From assembly GCF_046630445.1 (NCBI RefSeq), contig NC_092339.1:79321501-79385500 (forward strand): a stretch of DNA of 64,000 bases. Reading direction: 5' to 3'. This stretch comes from Rutidosis leptorrhynchoides. Taxonomy: Eukaryota > Streptophyta > Magnoliopsida > Asterales > Asteraceae. Each line of letters begins with the position of its first letter. Within the stretch, counting starts at the first letter, position 1. A program made the translations under genes and the position numbers. Of the stretch, positions 23,860-35,533 are shown piece by piece. The notes under the pieces were generated by a model, which saw only the letters and a program-made list of their open reading frames with translations, was not told the origin of the DNA and made no database searches.

Positions 23860-24159
23860 CATGGGCTTTTTTTGTAGCGGCAAGAGGGGGCGCCCGCCCC
23901 AAGTGGATTTGCAATTTTCAGTGTAAAAATTTCAAATTTATCGACTTTGCCTCCAGTGAATTTTTTTTTTGCCCCAAACTTACATATTTTGCCGCAAAAA
24001 CGTTCAAATGTTGTCCAAAAACGTCCAAATTTTACCCAAAAACCTTTAAATTTTGCCGAAAAAGCTCCAATTGCCCAAAAACCTCCATTTTTTGGCCAAA
24101 AAATGGTACGTGTTAAAAAAAAATTCACCCCCGATGAAATAATTATGCTTCCGCCACTG
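23860..24159. mobile_element. hAT-like MITE with internal degenerate tandem repeat
   Basis: The right end on the minus strand reads CAGTGGCGGAAGC, a hAT-type terminus. The left end (CATGGGC...GTAGCGGCAAG) is a weaker inverted match. Flanks GTAAAACC and GTACAAAC agree at 6 of 8 positions, a possible 8-bp duplication. Inside, 23967-24110 is a degenerate run of CCAAAAACGTCCAAATTTT-like units of about 20 bp. Related to 12082-12175. Confidence 0.5.
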
Positions 24160-24188
24160 GTACAAACTATTTAATAAAATAGGGTAAA

Positions 24189-24192
<4 letters not shown>

Positions 24193-24279
<87 letters not shown>
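24193..24279. repeat. (AT)n microsatellite
   Basis: About 87 bp of uninterrupted TA dinucleotide; length is likely polymorphic and prone to assembly error. Confidence 0.95.
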
Positions 24280-24284
<5 letters not shown>

Positions 24285-24378
24285 ACAATAGAACATTTAT
24301 TAAAAAATGAGTTACGTGATTAATTTGTAATAAGGGAAAAAATTAAACAATATTAAAGTGAAAAATTATGTGATTGAT

Positions 24379-24380
<2 letters not shown>

Positions 24381-24461
<81 letters not shown>
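24381..24461. repeat. (AAT)n microsatellite
   Basis: About 27 uninterrupted AAT/ATA units. Confidence 0.95.
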
Positions 24462-24462
<1 letters not shown>

Positions 24463-24479
24463 GTTATTAGATAGTGAAA

Positions 24480-24672
24480 AGTATGGGGTGGATTTAAATG
24501 AATGAGAAGTTTTATGATTAAATTATAGAGTGTGAAAAGTTTGTGGTAAGATTAGAAAACTACAAAAGTTAGTATTATAAAGGGTGTGGTTGATTTGTAA
24601 AGAAATGAAAAGTTTATGGTGAATTTGTGAAGTCTAAAAAGTTGATTATTCACTTACCCTATCTCTTTTAGA
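24480..24672 (-). mobile_element. Helitron 5' terminal fragment
   Basis: On the minus strand it starts TCTAAAAGAGATAGGG at 24672, preceded by A-rich/T flank, and resembles the 5' portions at 25253-25645. Helitrons start with TC after A. The remainder is lost or unrecognisable. Confidence 0.4.
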
Positions 24673-24678
24673 TAATAA

Positions 24679-25245
24679 CTAGTGTTCGAACCCTCGCTTC
24701 GCGTCGGGGTTCAGTTTTCAATGTATTATATTGCGTTTAGTTTGTAAAATTATTTCATGGCTAAAGATGATATCGTTGAAGCGCAATTCGATTCGAACTA
24801 AAAGGTATAATCCGTGAAAGATTTAAATGTTATTTTAAATTAACAATATATGTACATCTCCGCGTTTCACTATGGAATTGTCGACTTTGAAAAATTTAAC
24901 GCAAAATCGACGTGTATGAAAAGTACCTCAAATATTTAGCGTTTTTTAAAAAGCGTCTGTTTTGCGTATAGTTAGTGACAGTGTGCTCCTAAAATTATTT
25001 CGAGTTTAACGATGGTGTCAGAAAAATTTAACTCGTTGCGAGCGAGAAGATATGGCCCGTTGAATATTTGGGTGGAGTTTATTTAATTTTTTTTTATGAA
25101 AATGAGTATTTGACACTTTGGGGGGTCGATTTTAATATTTGAACAAACTATGGGGGCTTTTTTGAAAAAAAAAAGTGGGAAAAGGGAAAAAGTGAAAGGA
25201 CGAAAATGCCCCTGGTGACTATTAATCGTTTTTGTCTATTAGGTA
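24679..25245 (-). mobile_element. non-autonomous Helitron, copy 2
   Basis: CTAG at 24682-24679 forms the minus-strand 3' end, preceded by the GC-rich CCCCGACGCGAAGCGAGGG. The body matches copy 1 (20618-21207) over most of its length, including GCGTTTTTTAAAAA and CGTTGCGAGCGAGAAGATAT. The 5' end again reads ACCTAATAGACAAAAA. No ORF. Confidence 0.6.
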
Positions 25246-25252
25246 GTATATA

Positions 25253-25645
25253 AAGTATGTGGTCGATTTATAATGAATGAGAAGTTTAATGGTTAAAGTA
25301 TAAAATGTTAAAAGTTTGTGGTAAATTTATAAAAGCTATCAAGTTAATTATTATATATTTTGAAGCTAAAATGTAAAGAAGTAAAAGATTGGGGGTAGTT
25401 TGTGAAACTTGTGAGATTTACTATTCACTTTTGCTATACCTTTTAGATAAGTATGTGGTCGATTTATAATTAATGAGAAGTTTAATGGTTAAAGTATAAA
25501 ATGTTAAAAGTTTGTGGTAAATTTATAAAAGCTATAAAGTTAATTATTATATATTTTGAGGATAAAATTTAAATAAGTAAAAGATTGAGGGTAGTTTGTG
25601 AAACTTGTGAGGTTTACTATTCACTTTTGCTATACCTTTAGATAT
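25253..25645 (-). repeat. tandem duplication of a Helitron 5' segment (2 x about 196 bp)
   Basis: Unit 1 (25253-25448) and unit 2 (25449-25645) are about 95% alike. Both end in TTTGCTATACCTTT(T)AGATA, which on the minus strand is a Helitron-like 5' TC start (TCTAAAAGGTATAGC). Confidence 0.75.
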
Positions 25646-25648
25646 ATA

Positions 25649-25869
25649 CTAGTTGTGGAGCCCTCGCTTCGCGCCGGGGGCTCCGTTTTGAATGCGAGTT
25701 AAAAAAAAAGTCTTGATCTATTTTGTAAAAAAGAATTTTTTTCGACATAACATTGAAGGGCTGTTCCTTTTGTAAAAGTTGCTTCTTTTAGCGTTCGAGT
25801 TTTATTTTAAAAAAAAAAGTTAGTAAAGTGGGGGTTCGATTTGTATTTTAATAAAAGTTAGTGGGTTAA
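25649..25869 (-). mobile_element. Helitron 3' end interrupted by Athila A
   Basis: On the minus strand GGAGCCC (25684-25678) and GGGCTCC (25663-25657) form a perfect 7-bp stem with an inner CGC-GAA-GCG, followed by ACAA and CTAG at 25652-25649. The Athila A LTR begins at 25870, inside this element. GTTAA (25865-25869) is the expected target duplication; its partner is beyond the window. Confidence 0.6.
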
Positions 25870-27862
25870 TGATAATGCTAAAAACAAACATATATTTCAT
25901 AGCATTATTCCTCAAGAAAGAAAAGCTTTTAGTTGCAATTGTTCTATTTACAAGTGATATTCGTTTAAATAATAAAAGGTGAAGACAAAAGACAGATTCA
26001 ACGAATTGAAGACGCAAACGACCAAAAAGCTCAAAAGTACAAAATACAATCAAAGAGGTTCCAATTATTGATAAGAAACGTCTCGAAATTACAAGAGTAC
26101 AAGATTCAAAACGCAAAGTACAAGATATTAAATTGTACGCAAGGACGTTCGAAAATCCGGAACCGGGACCAGAGTCAACTCTCAACGCTCGACGCAACGG
26201 ACTAAAAATTACAAGTCAACTATGCACATAAATATAATATAATATTTAAATAATTCTTATAATTATTTATATATTATAATAAATAATAAAAACCGTCGGC
26301 AAGAAAGACTCCAAACTGGACTGAGCTGTAATTTCAATCTCCGCGACTCGCGGAGTTTTAAGGCCAAAAATGCCGCGAGTCGCGGAGCCCCAAGTTTTGA
26401 AAGTCCCTATAAAAGCAACCGAATTCTGAGCATTTTTCATCATCTTTTTCTTCTTCTCTCATAATACTACGTAAATATTTATATTTATATTTTAATTTTA
26501 ATTTTAATTTTAATTATAATTCTAATAATAAGGGTATGTTAGCGAATGTTGTAAGGGTGTAAGTCGAAATTCTGTCCGTGTAACGCTACGCTATTTTTAA
26601 TCATTGTAAGTTATGTTCAACCTTTTTAATTTAATGTCCCGTAGCTAAGTTATTATTATGCTTATTTAATCCGAAGTAATCATGATGTTGGGCTAATTAC
26701 TAAAATTGGGTAATTGGACTTTGTACCATAATTGGGGTTTGGACAAAAGAACGACACTTGTATAAATTAGACTATGGGCTATTAATGGGCTTTATATTTG
26801 TTTAACTAAATGATAGTTTGTTAATGTTAATATAAAGATTTACAATTGGGCGCCCCTATAAATTACCATATACACTCGATCGGACACGATGGGCGGGGTA
26901 TTTATATGTACAAATAATCGTTCATTTAACCGGACACGGGAATGGATTAATAGTCACTAGAATAATTAAAACAGGGGTGAAATTATGTACAAGGACACTT
27001 GGTATAATTGATAACAAAATATTAAAACCTTGGGTTACACTCAGTCGACATCCTGGTGTAATTATTAAACAAAGTATTAAAATCTTGTTACAGTTTAAGT
27101 CCCCAATTAGTTGGAATATTTAACTTTGGGTATAAGGATAATTTGACGAGGACACTCGCACTTTATATTTATGACTGATGGACTGTTATGGACAAAAACC
27201 AGACGGACATATTAAATAATCCAGGACAAAGGACAATTAACCCATGGGCATAAAACTAAAATCAACACGTCAAACATCATGATTACGAAAGTTTAAATAA
27301 GCATAATTCTTTTATTTCATATTTAATTTCCTTTATTTTATATTTAATTGCACTTCTAATTATCGCATTTTTATTGTATTTAATTGCACTTTTAATTATC
27401 GTACTTTTTAATTATCGCAAGTTTATTTTATCGCACTTTTATTATTCGCAATTTCATTATCGTTATTTACTTTATGCTTTAATTTAAGTCTTGTATTTAT
27501 TTTTAATATTTTACATTTGGTTTTAACTGCGACTAAAGTTTTAAAATCGACAAACCGGTCATTAAATGGTAAAAACCCCCCTTTATAATAATAATATTAC
27601 TTATATATATATATTTGTATTTTTATAAAAGTAAACTAATATAGCGTTAAGCTTTGTTTAAAAAGATTCCCTGTGGAACGAACCGGACTTACTAAAAACT
27701 ACACTACTGTACGATTAGGTACACTGCCTATAAGTGTTGTAGCAAGGTTTAAGTATATCCATTCTATAAATAAATAAATATCTTGTGTAAAATTGTATCG
27801 TATTTAATAGTATTTTCTGTAAAAATATAAGCTATTTTATATACTACTCTGCTAAAACATCA
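25870..27862 (+). repeat. Athila A 5' LTR (1993 bp)
   Basis: It begins TGATAATGCTAAAAAC and ends AAAACATCA, eight bases before the primer site. It is homologous to the two Athila B LTRs (reverse orientation, 37364-39301 and 49302-51245), clearly diverged but collinear. It contains a GC-rich palindrome pair and a TATA box (separate entry). The interior from 26560 on is AT-rich, with no coding region. Confidence 0.88.
26339..26415 (+). promoter_or_regulatory. Athila A LTR core promoter: palindrome pair plus TATA box
   Basis: CTCCGCGACTCGCGGAG (26339-26355) is an odd palindrome; a second copy, CCGCGAGTCGCGGAG, lies at 26373-26387. TATAAAAG follows at 26408-26415, 21 bp after the second palindrome. 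A CT-rich initiator-like run (TTCTTCTTCTCTC) lies about 30 bp further on. Both Athila B LTRs keep the same arrangement. A factor that binds palindromes, or DNA hairpin formation, could act here; that is inference. Confidence 0.6.
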
Positions 27863-27870
27863 AGTATTTT

Positions 27871-27888
27871 TGGCGCCGCTGCCGGGGA
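27871..27888 (+). other. Athila-type primer binding site
   Basis: TGGCGCCGCTGCCGGGGA matches the primer site typical of plant Athila elements, usually assigned to tRNA-Asp. The same 18 bases occur on the minus strand at 37355-37338 and 49293-49276. Confidence 0.85.
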
Positions 27889-29163
27889 CCTTCTTAAACG
27901 CCGGAAGCGCAACGCTAATAGAAAAAAAAAAATTAGTTTACTTTTATTAAAATTCGTTTTTATAAAAATACGTTTTAAAAATTCGAAAATATAAAAAGAA
28001 AAACAAAAATATAAATACTTTTAGGAGTTTGATAAATATTTAAGTTTTATAAAGTTTCTTTAGTTTGTAAAAATATAAGTTTTATTTAATTTATTTTATA
28101 AATATATTTTATAAATATAAAAAACCGAAAAAAAAAATATAAATATATATAAATCTATTTTTTTTATAAAGTATTTTATTTTTATCTTAGTTATTAAAGA
28201 TAAGTTTTATTTAAATTATATAAATATTTTAATTAATATAAACAGAAAATATAAAAACAGAAAACAGAAAATAAAAAAAAATTAAAGAAAAACGCGTCGA
28301 ATTTTAAACCTGTCAGTTGAATTTCTGAACCCCGCGAGTCGCGGGGTTTGGTGCCTTGAATACCGCAACTCGCGGAGGGGACCTTACACCAACAGGAAGC
28401 CCTAATCCTGCATTTATTACGGAGTATTATTAATTATTATTAATTAATTTGTAATTAGGGTTAAATATTTAATTAATTTAGTATTTAATTTAAGTTTTAA
28501 TTAATTTGTATTATTTAGTATTAATTAGTTTAATTAATTTATAAAATTAGTAGTTTTAATAAATAAATAATATAAAAATAATATTTTTATAAAAATTGTA
28601 CTTTTTACAACTTTTTGTATATTTTTATATTTTATCCCTTTTTAATTGTTTTAGCATAATATTTGTATTTTTAGCTCATATTTAGTTTTAAACATAGTTT
28701 TTGCCATAGTTATTTTTACTTCTAGATTTTTAGGCTTTGCCGTAGAATTCCTTAAGTGTTTTTTCTTTAGACTAAGATTTAGGTGCTTTAGAATTTTGCG
28801 ACGCCTTTTTAAGTTTTAGTTTCTTTTTAAGTTATTTCCATTTGGGATATAGTTTTTCCTGTAAGCTTTAATATTTTTAGACACCTTTTACTATGTATCA
28901 ATTATCATTCCAATTAGTAATCTCAATTTGCGATTATAATTTTAAGTTAGTTGTAGTAATAAGGTTAGGTTAGTCAAGTATTTTTAAGTTTTATAAGTTT
29001 CTTTTATTTTTCCGTCACCTTTTATTTTTCAACCATTTTTCTTTTTCGACCTTTTCCGACGAACTCTTTTTCTTTCTTATTTCTCGCTATTCTAGTTTTA
29101 GGACATAGATTTTTATTCTACTTCTTATCTAAATTTTCTTAAAATTACGAAAATTTATTTTAA
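27889..29163 (+). other. Athila A leader, with palindrome pair
   Basis: This is 1.3 kb of AT-rich untranslated leader. The exception is a GC island: AACCCCGCGA-G-TCGCGGGGTT (28328-28348), a perfect 21-bp odd palindrome, and CCGCAACTCGCGGAG (28363-28377). Athila B has both at 48946-48966 and 48917-48931. No ORF of note. Confidence 0.75.
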
Positions 29164-29445
29164 GTGGTTAAATTGATAGACATCAAAATTTTCTGGTTCG
29201 TAGTAATAGTTGGATTTGTACGTGGACCGGGTTATTGGAGCCAAACAGTCCTCAATTATATTGAGACCAAACGAATCCTGCCCCTCTGCTGCATCTTTTG
29301 GCTATTCGAAACGTGGGCAAAATCAGAAAAGTCTATTGATTGGATAACTTATTATAATTTTTCTTTCCTTTTAAAAACTAATAGGATATTCAGTGAATGC
29401 ACCGAGCAAGACATTCACCACCTTTTGTACGTTCACCACTTGTAA
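29164..29445 (+). CDS. small ORF overlapping the start of gag (unknown)
   Basis: This 93-codon frame overlaps the first 49 bases of gag in another frame. The N-terminus is hydrophobic (IFWFVVIVGFV), followed by Trp/Cys-rich sequence; a membrane segment is possible. The Athila B copy (48123-47842) differs by one residue, but the surrounding leader is about equally conserved at DNA level, so selection cannot be claimed. It may only be an upstream ORF that affects gag translation. No family recognised. Confidence 0.3.
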   Translation: MVKLIDIKIFWFVVIVGFVRGPGYWSQTVLNYIETKRILPLCCIFWLFETWAKSEKSIDWITYYNFSFLLKTNRIFSECTEQDIHHLLYVHHL

Positions 29446-32303
29446 CTAGATCAAGACATTTAGCAAATATTACTGCCGTTGATTTTTCTTTAGAATCTTC
29501 ATCCAGTCAACCAAGTACTTCAGTTCAAATTTCCGATAATCCATTTTTTGAACCCGACCTCACAATTGAGAATTCGGAGAATATTCAGGAACGGTTCGTA
29601 GATCCTGAACAACTAAACTTTCCTCCGGAACCACCAATCATTCAAATAGAGATTGTTGAGGAACGAACCATTAAATCAGAATCCTCTAGTGATTCCGATT
29701 CAACAAATTCAATTATGGAGAATCTGGAACCTTTAAGTATGGAAGACCGAATGAGAGCTAAACGCACTGGCCAAGGTCACGCAATTACTCATCCAGACAT
29801 TAATGCGCCAGATTATGAAATCAAAGGACAAATTCTACACATGGTGACTAATCAATGCCAATTTAGTGGTGCGCCGAAGGAAGATCCAAATGAACATCTA
29901 CGTACCTTTAATAGGATCTGCACACTATTTAAAATCCGAGAAGTGGAGGATGAACAGATATATCTCATGTTATTTCCCTGGACTTTAAAGGGAGAAGCCA
30001 AAGATTGGTTGGAATCGTTACCTGAAGGGGCGATCGATACATGGGATGTTTTAGTTGACAAATTTCTTAAACAATTCTTTCCGGCATCTAAAGCCGTAAG
30101 ACTTCAAGCAGAAATTGTTACGTTCACACAGAAACCGAATGAAACTCTATATGAGGCGTGGACAAGATATGGAAAGTTGTTAAGAGGATGTCCGCAACAT
30201 GGTTTAGACACCTGTCAAATAGTACAAATATTCTACCAAGGATGCGACATCACTACAAGGAAAGACATAGATATAGCAGCTGGTGGTTCTATTATGAAGA
30301 AAACCGAAACTGATGCTTACAAAATTATTGATAACACTGCTTCCCACTCACATGAGTGGCACCAAGAAAAAGATATCGTTAGATCATCTAAAGCAGCTAG
30401 AGCCGATTCTAGCCATGACTTAGATTCCATTTCCGCAAAGATAGATGCTGTCGAGAGACGAATGGAAAAGATGACTAAAGATATTCACTCAATACAAATT
30501 AGTTGTGAGCAGTGTGGAGGACCACATTTGACAAAAGATTGTCTCAGTATTGAATTAACAATGGAACAAAGAGAGAATATTTCATACATAAACCAAAGGC
30601 CTGGAAATAATTATCAGAATAATTATCAACCGCCAAGACCGATTTACAATCAAAACCAGAATTATAACAGAAATATTCCATACAACAACCAACAAGGTCC
30701 TAGCAATCAAAAAGTATCCAATAATACTTACAACCAGCAAAGACCTAATTTTCAAAACAAACCACCACAACAAACCGATGATAAAAAGCCGAATTTAGAA
30801 GATATGATGACGAAGCTAGTTGAAACTCAAACGCAGTTTTTCACATCTCAGAAACAAACCAATGAACAAAATGCTCAAGCATTTAGAAATCAACAAGCTT
30901 CTATTCAAAATCTAGAACAAGAAGTAAGTAACCTAGCAAGGTTAATAGGTGAAAGAAAACCGGGAAGTCTACCTAGTGATACAAATGCTAACCCCCGGAA
31001 TGAAACAGCTAAAGCTATTACCACAAGAAGTGGTACAACACTTAAACCACCGGAAATACCTGTAACTTCTGATGAAACTATTCCTATTCCACAAGAACCA
31101 CAACCTGATCAAGATAAGGAAAAAGAACCGGTAGTTGAAAAGGTTAATGAAGATAACACAGTTAAGGCTAAACCTTATGTTAAACCATACCAACCACCAC
31201 TTCCTTACCCGAGTAAAATGAAGAAAGAGAAACTTGAAGCCGAGCAATCCAAATTCTTGGATATGTTTAAACAGATAAATGTAAATCTTCCTTTCATTGA
31301 TGTGATTTCAGGAATGCCTAGATATGCTAAATTCTTGAAAGATCTAATCTCAAATAGAAAGAAAATGGAAGAACTCTCGGCTGTTACTATGAATGCTAAT
31401 TGTTCAGCAGTGCTGTTAAATAAGATACCAGAAAAACTATCTGATCCAGGAAGTTTCACAATTCCATGTTTTCTGGGTAGTCTTAGTTCAATAGAGGCAT
31501 TGGCAGACTTAGGTGCTAGTATAAATCTAATGCCGTATTCACTATACACTAAACTAGACCTTGGAGAATTGAAACCAACAAGAATAAGCATACAACTAGC
31601 CGATAGATCAATAAAATATCCTAGAGGGATAATGGAGAACATGCTAGTTAAAGTTGGTACTTTAGTATTTCCAGTAGATTTTGTTGTTCTGGACATGGAA
31701 GAAGATTCTCAAGTTCCTCTCATATTAGGAAGACCATTCTTAAACACGGCTAAAGCAATGATAGACGTGTTCGGTAAGAAACTGACCCTAAGTATAGAGG
31801 ATGAGAGTGTTACCTTTTCAGTTGATAGAGCAATGCAACAACCACAATCTGCAGATGATACATGTTATTATATTCAAACTATAGATGCACATGCAGAATT
31901 ATTAGAAGAATTTCCAGAATTACAAGGAACAGGAGAATGTTCTTTAGGAGAAGGTAATGAACCAATTGATGAAGCTGAAATGTTAGCTACACTTATAGCT
32001 AATGGATATGAACCAACAACAGAAGAAATTCAAATGCTAAAAGAAGAAGACAGATATCGATACAAATCATCGATAGAAGAACCTCCGAAATTAGAGTTAA
32101 AGCCACTTCCAAACCATTTGGAATACGCTTATTTACACGGTGAATCTGAATTACCTGTAATAATATCGTCTTCTCTTACTGAAAATGAGAAATCACAACT
32201 CATTTCTGTGTTGAAAGCTCATAAACCAGCCATTGCATGGAAGATTCATGATATTAAAGGAATAAGTCATTCGTATTGCACACATAAAATCCTTATGGAA
32301 GAA
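29397..32303 (+). pseudogene. Athila A gag-protease (polyprotein 5' part, interrupted)
   Basis: The start ATG at 29397 (MHRARHSPPFVRSP) gives 969 codons to the Tekay 2 junction at 32303; a chance extension into the LTR runs to 32369. Visible: the Gag core (PDYEIKGQILHMV, EDEQIYLMLFPWTLKGEAKDWL, FFPASKAVRLQ), a zinc knuckle CEQCGGPHLTKDC at residues 370-382, an Asn/Gln-rich linker, and an aspartic protease with DLGAS (Asp 704) and PLILGRPFL, typical of Athila. The end (CTHKILMEE) is the start of the RT region; the frame resumes after Tekay 2 at 58293 once one copy of the 5-bp duplication is discounted. Clean apart from the insertion. Confidence 0.9.
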
Positions 32304-35194
32304 TGTAACGACCCTGGTTTTTCCAACTTTATTTTATTAATAATTATTATTATTAATACGTGTGATTAAACGAATGTATGTTATTACATTTACTTGTTGC
32401 CATGATTAACCGTACTTGATTCTTTAATGCCCGAAACGTCTTTGTGACACCCGGAACTTACACGAATAATAATTTCAAGTATTATTTACATTCATGATTA
32501 ATTTTATTAATCATTTTAATTAACTATGGTGATTAGTTAGTTACTTGGGCTTTAGTTGGAATAATTTGTAAATTACTTGAACTTGGGCTTGTTAAATGTT
32601 ATGGACTCATGGTTATGGACTTATAGGCCCACTCTACCTCCCTTAATGGACTACTAGGAGCCCATATTATGCTAATGGCTAATTAATAATAAACATGGAA
32701 TAAATAAATTAAGTGGAAGACAATTTCTTACAAGCATGCTAGCAATATTCCCTCATGCTCTTAGCTTTTCCCATTCCACACAAACACCACACTTCAATGC
32801 AAGAATAATGCATGTTGACCACTCCATGGATGGCCTAAAAACCGTCCACCATGGGGGTCTTGGAGGGTGGGATTGTTTTTAAATTTTGACTACATATTCT
32901 CTAGTATTATCTCACTTATACTTACACATACTTGCACACTTTCAATTGATCTCATTTTTCTCTCTACTTGGTAAGTAACAAGGCTTATTTACTCTTCTTT
33001 TTCTTCATCTAAAACAGCCCCCAACAATCATCTTCATCATCATTTCTTTTGTTGTTAAATTGTTACTTAATCTTGTTATAGCTTACTTACTTGTAGTTGT
33101 TTTAATTACTAGTTTCTTGTTGTTACATACTAATTACTAAGGAGCAAACTTTCTAGTTTGATTCTTAATTTATCTTGTGCTAACAAGAACATGCAAGAAC
33201 AAAACTCTCTAGTTTATGTTCTACCTCTATTGTTATAAAAGATTGTAAGTTCGTGGTTGTAAAAATCATACATGCATTCATGTTAGTAAACTTGAAGTTT
33301 ACTTTCTAAAGATCAAGACCTAGGCTTGAATCTTTAAAAGTATGAAACTCATGAACTTGTTACTTGTTTATTTAGTTTATCACTTTCATTCTTGCACTCA
33401 AATTACACTTTACTAGTTGATAATCAAAGTTTTGTAACCTATGGTTTCACTAAAGTAAAGATTCAAGGGATGGTAATTATGATTTAACTTAATGACTTTA
33501 CTTAGACTTTCACTTGGGTTATGATGGTCAAGACTTGGTTAAAATGATGTAAACACATCCATGAGTTGTACACTTGAAGCCATATGCATCAAGGATGAGA
33601 ACCATGATGAACATCAAGCACCAAAACCACCGGAACTCCCTTAAACTTACTGTTCTGTCCAAACTTTCTGATCAGCTGAACCCGTAACAGACCAGTAGGT
33701 CTGGGCTGATCTAACCTTGATTTTTGGATAGAACTTTTTGAGTAGATAACTTTTCATATAAGACTCGTCTTCATACGAGTTACGGTTTAGAGTCTATGGC
33801 CCTCCGAGCGTCACTAAGTCCATTTACTTTTCTAGTTTTCTGTTTCTGTTTTCTGTTTACTCTTTTCTGAGTCAGACCTAAACACCTGGGCTACTGTAAC
33901 TGTGATATTCAGTTAGCTCTGTTCGATTAGATAATTTTTCGTTTAGGACTCGTCTTAATACGAGTTACGGTTTAGGATTTATGGCCCTCCGATCGTCACT
34001 AGGTCCTCTAACGTTGTGCAGAAAATTCTGACCTACTCGCACTTAAACCGTCGCCACGGTCAAACTAAGACGAGTTTGCTTCTGAGATTTTTACCACACT
34101 TAAGGGACTCATATACGGATCCATGGACACTGGTCTCACCTTATTTCAGTAGGTATAGAGACCGTGGTGACTGACCGAAGTCAGCCTTCGTTTTAAAACT
34201 TCCTTTATGAACAAAACATACTTATACCTTTCGTTTGATGATGTTTGATGATGACCCTTATGACCTTATTTACATACTTATAAACCTTTTAAGACAAGCT
34301 ACTGACTTAGTACTATTTGACTTAGGTTGAGGACTTTTGGACCGATTACTTGCACACTTTCCCGACTCTACATTACTACTATTTTACCGCTACTTATCAT
34401 TGTGAGTTATAGCTTTTCCTTTTTACTTTAACTTATTTTGGGAACTGAGAATACATGCGCATTTTATGTTTTACATAATAGGCACGAGTACTTAAACTTT
34501 ATATATGTGTGGGTTATATAACGGCAGAAACATTCCCTTTAGCTCGGTAACGTTTAGTCATTGGTTTTTGAACCGTGAACGCGAATCTTAGATATGGATC
34601 CATAGGGTGTGACATCCCTACTCGGGCTAGTCGCGCTAGCATTTAACGAGTGTTTAATACTTCGAGGTTATACGCACTTGCCAAGTGCACTTTCAGGGGG
34701 TACATAAACGTTAAGTTAGTTACCGGGTGCCCGCGGTTAAGCATATACTTTTACATACTTTTGAAACGCTCGTTGTAGCACCGAAATCTCGTGGCCTACT
34801 TACATTACTGTTATACTTAAACTATAGCTCACCAACCTTTGTGTTGACCTTTTTAAGCGTGTATTTCTCAGGTGCTTGAAGTCGCTTCCGCTATCATACT
34901 AGTCGTGCTGTAGAACCCGCTGCTTAGAGTTGTTATCGCATGACTACTTATCTTGCATTCAAACTTATATACTTTTGGAACTATGTTATGTAACGACCTT
35001 TGTGGTCACGTACACTTATTTAATGCTTCTACTTAGTGAAGCTTACTTTTGGATTGTAAAACATTCGACGTTTGTTATGACGTCACTTTTATTAATGAAT
35101 GCAAACTCTGTTTTGAAAACGCATATAGTACTTAACCTTGTAATGATCCTGTTGATGATGGTCCGTACGTGATGATTTAGTACGGGGCGTCACA
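32304..35194 (+). repeat. Tekay 2 5' LTR (2891 bp)
   Basis: It begins TGTAACGACCCTGG and ends ACGGGGCGTCACA. A splice donor CTTG|GTAAGTAA lies at 32970/32971. It contains a diverged tandem duplication of about 185 bp (segments starting 33744 and 33929, each with ACTCGTCTT...TACGAGTTACGG and ATGGCCCTCCGA) that is single in the Tekay 1 LTR. A short frame at 34930-35172 is repeated in the 3' LTR only because the LTRs are copies; not called. Confidence 0.93.
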
Positions 35195-35196
35195 TT

Positions 35197-35208
35197 TGGT
35201 ATCAGAGC
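35197..35208 (+). other. primer binding site (initiator tRNA-Met type)
   Basis: TGGTATCAGAGC lies two bases after the 5' LTR, as in Tekay 1. Confidence 0.88.
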
Positions 35209-35533
35209 CTTGGTTGTAGGGAATTAGGATGCATTAGTGAGTCTAAGACCGACCCGAGTAGGATTCACTAATAGGACTAATCTACAACTTGCTAGTTTAC
35301 TTGTTTCCGCTGTGTTTACTACATGTTGCTGCTTACCTTTACTGCTATATGCCGTATGTTACTACATGTTTTCACTACTGCATGCTATTATTTGCTTTCG
35401 ATTGCATGCTACTTTCATACGATTTGCTGTTATTGCCATGCTAGTTACTGTTATACATGATTTAAACTATTGGCCAATTATTTGCGTGCTTTATGACTTA
35501 CTGACATGGAAAAATTTATTTTTCCTTGTTCAG

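Noticed and set aside
23967-24110. Regularly spaced repeats resembling a CRISPR-like array
   Set aside because: Repeats are degenerate and contiguous without unique spacers, inside a MITE in a plant genome.
34930-35172. 80-codon frame in both Tekay 2 LTRs
   Set aside because: Present twice only because LTRs are copies, and not conserved in Tekay 1; probably non-coding.
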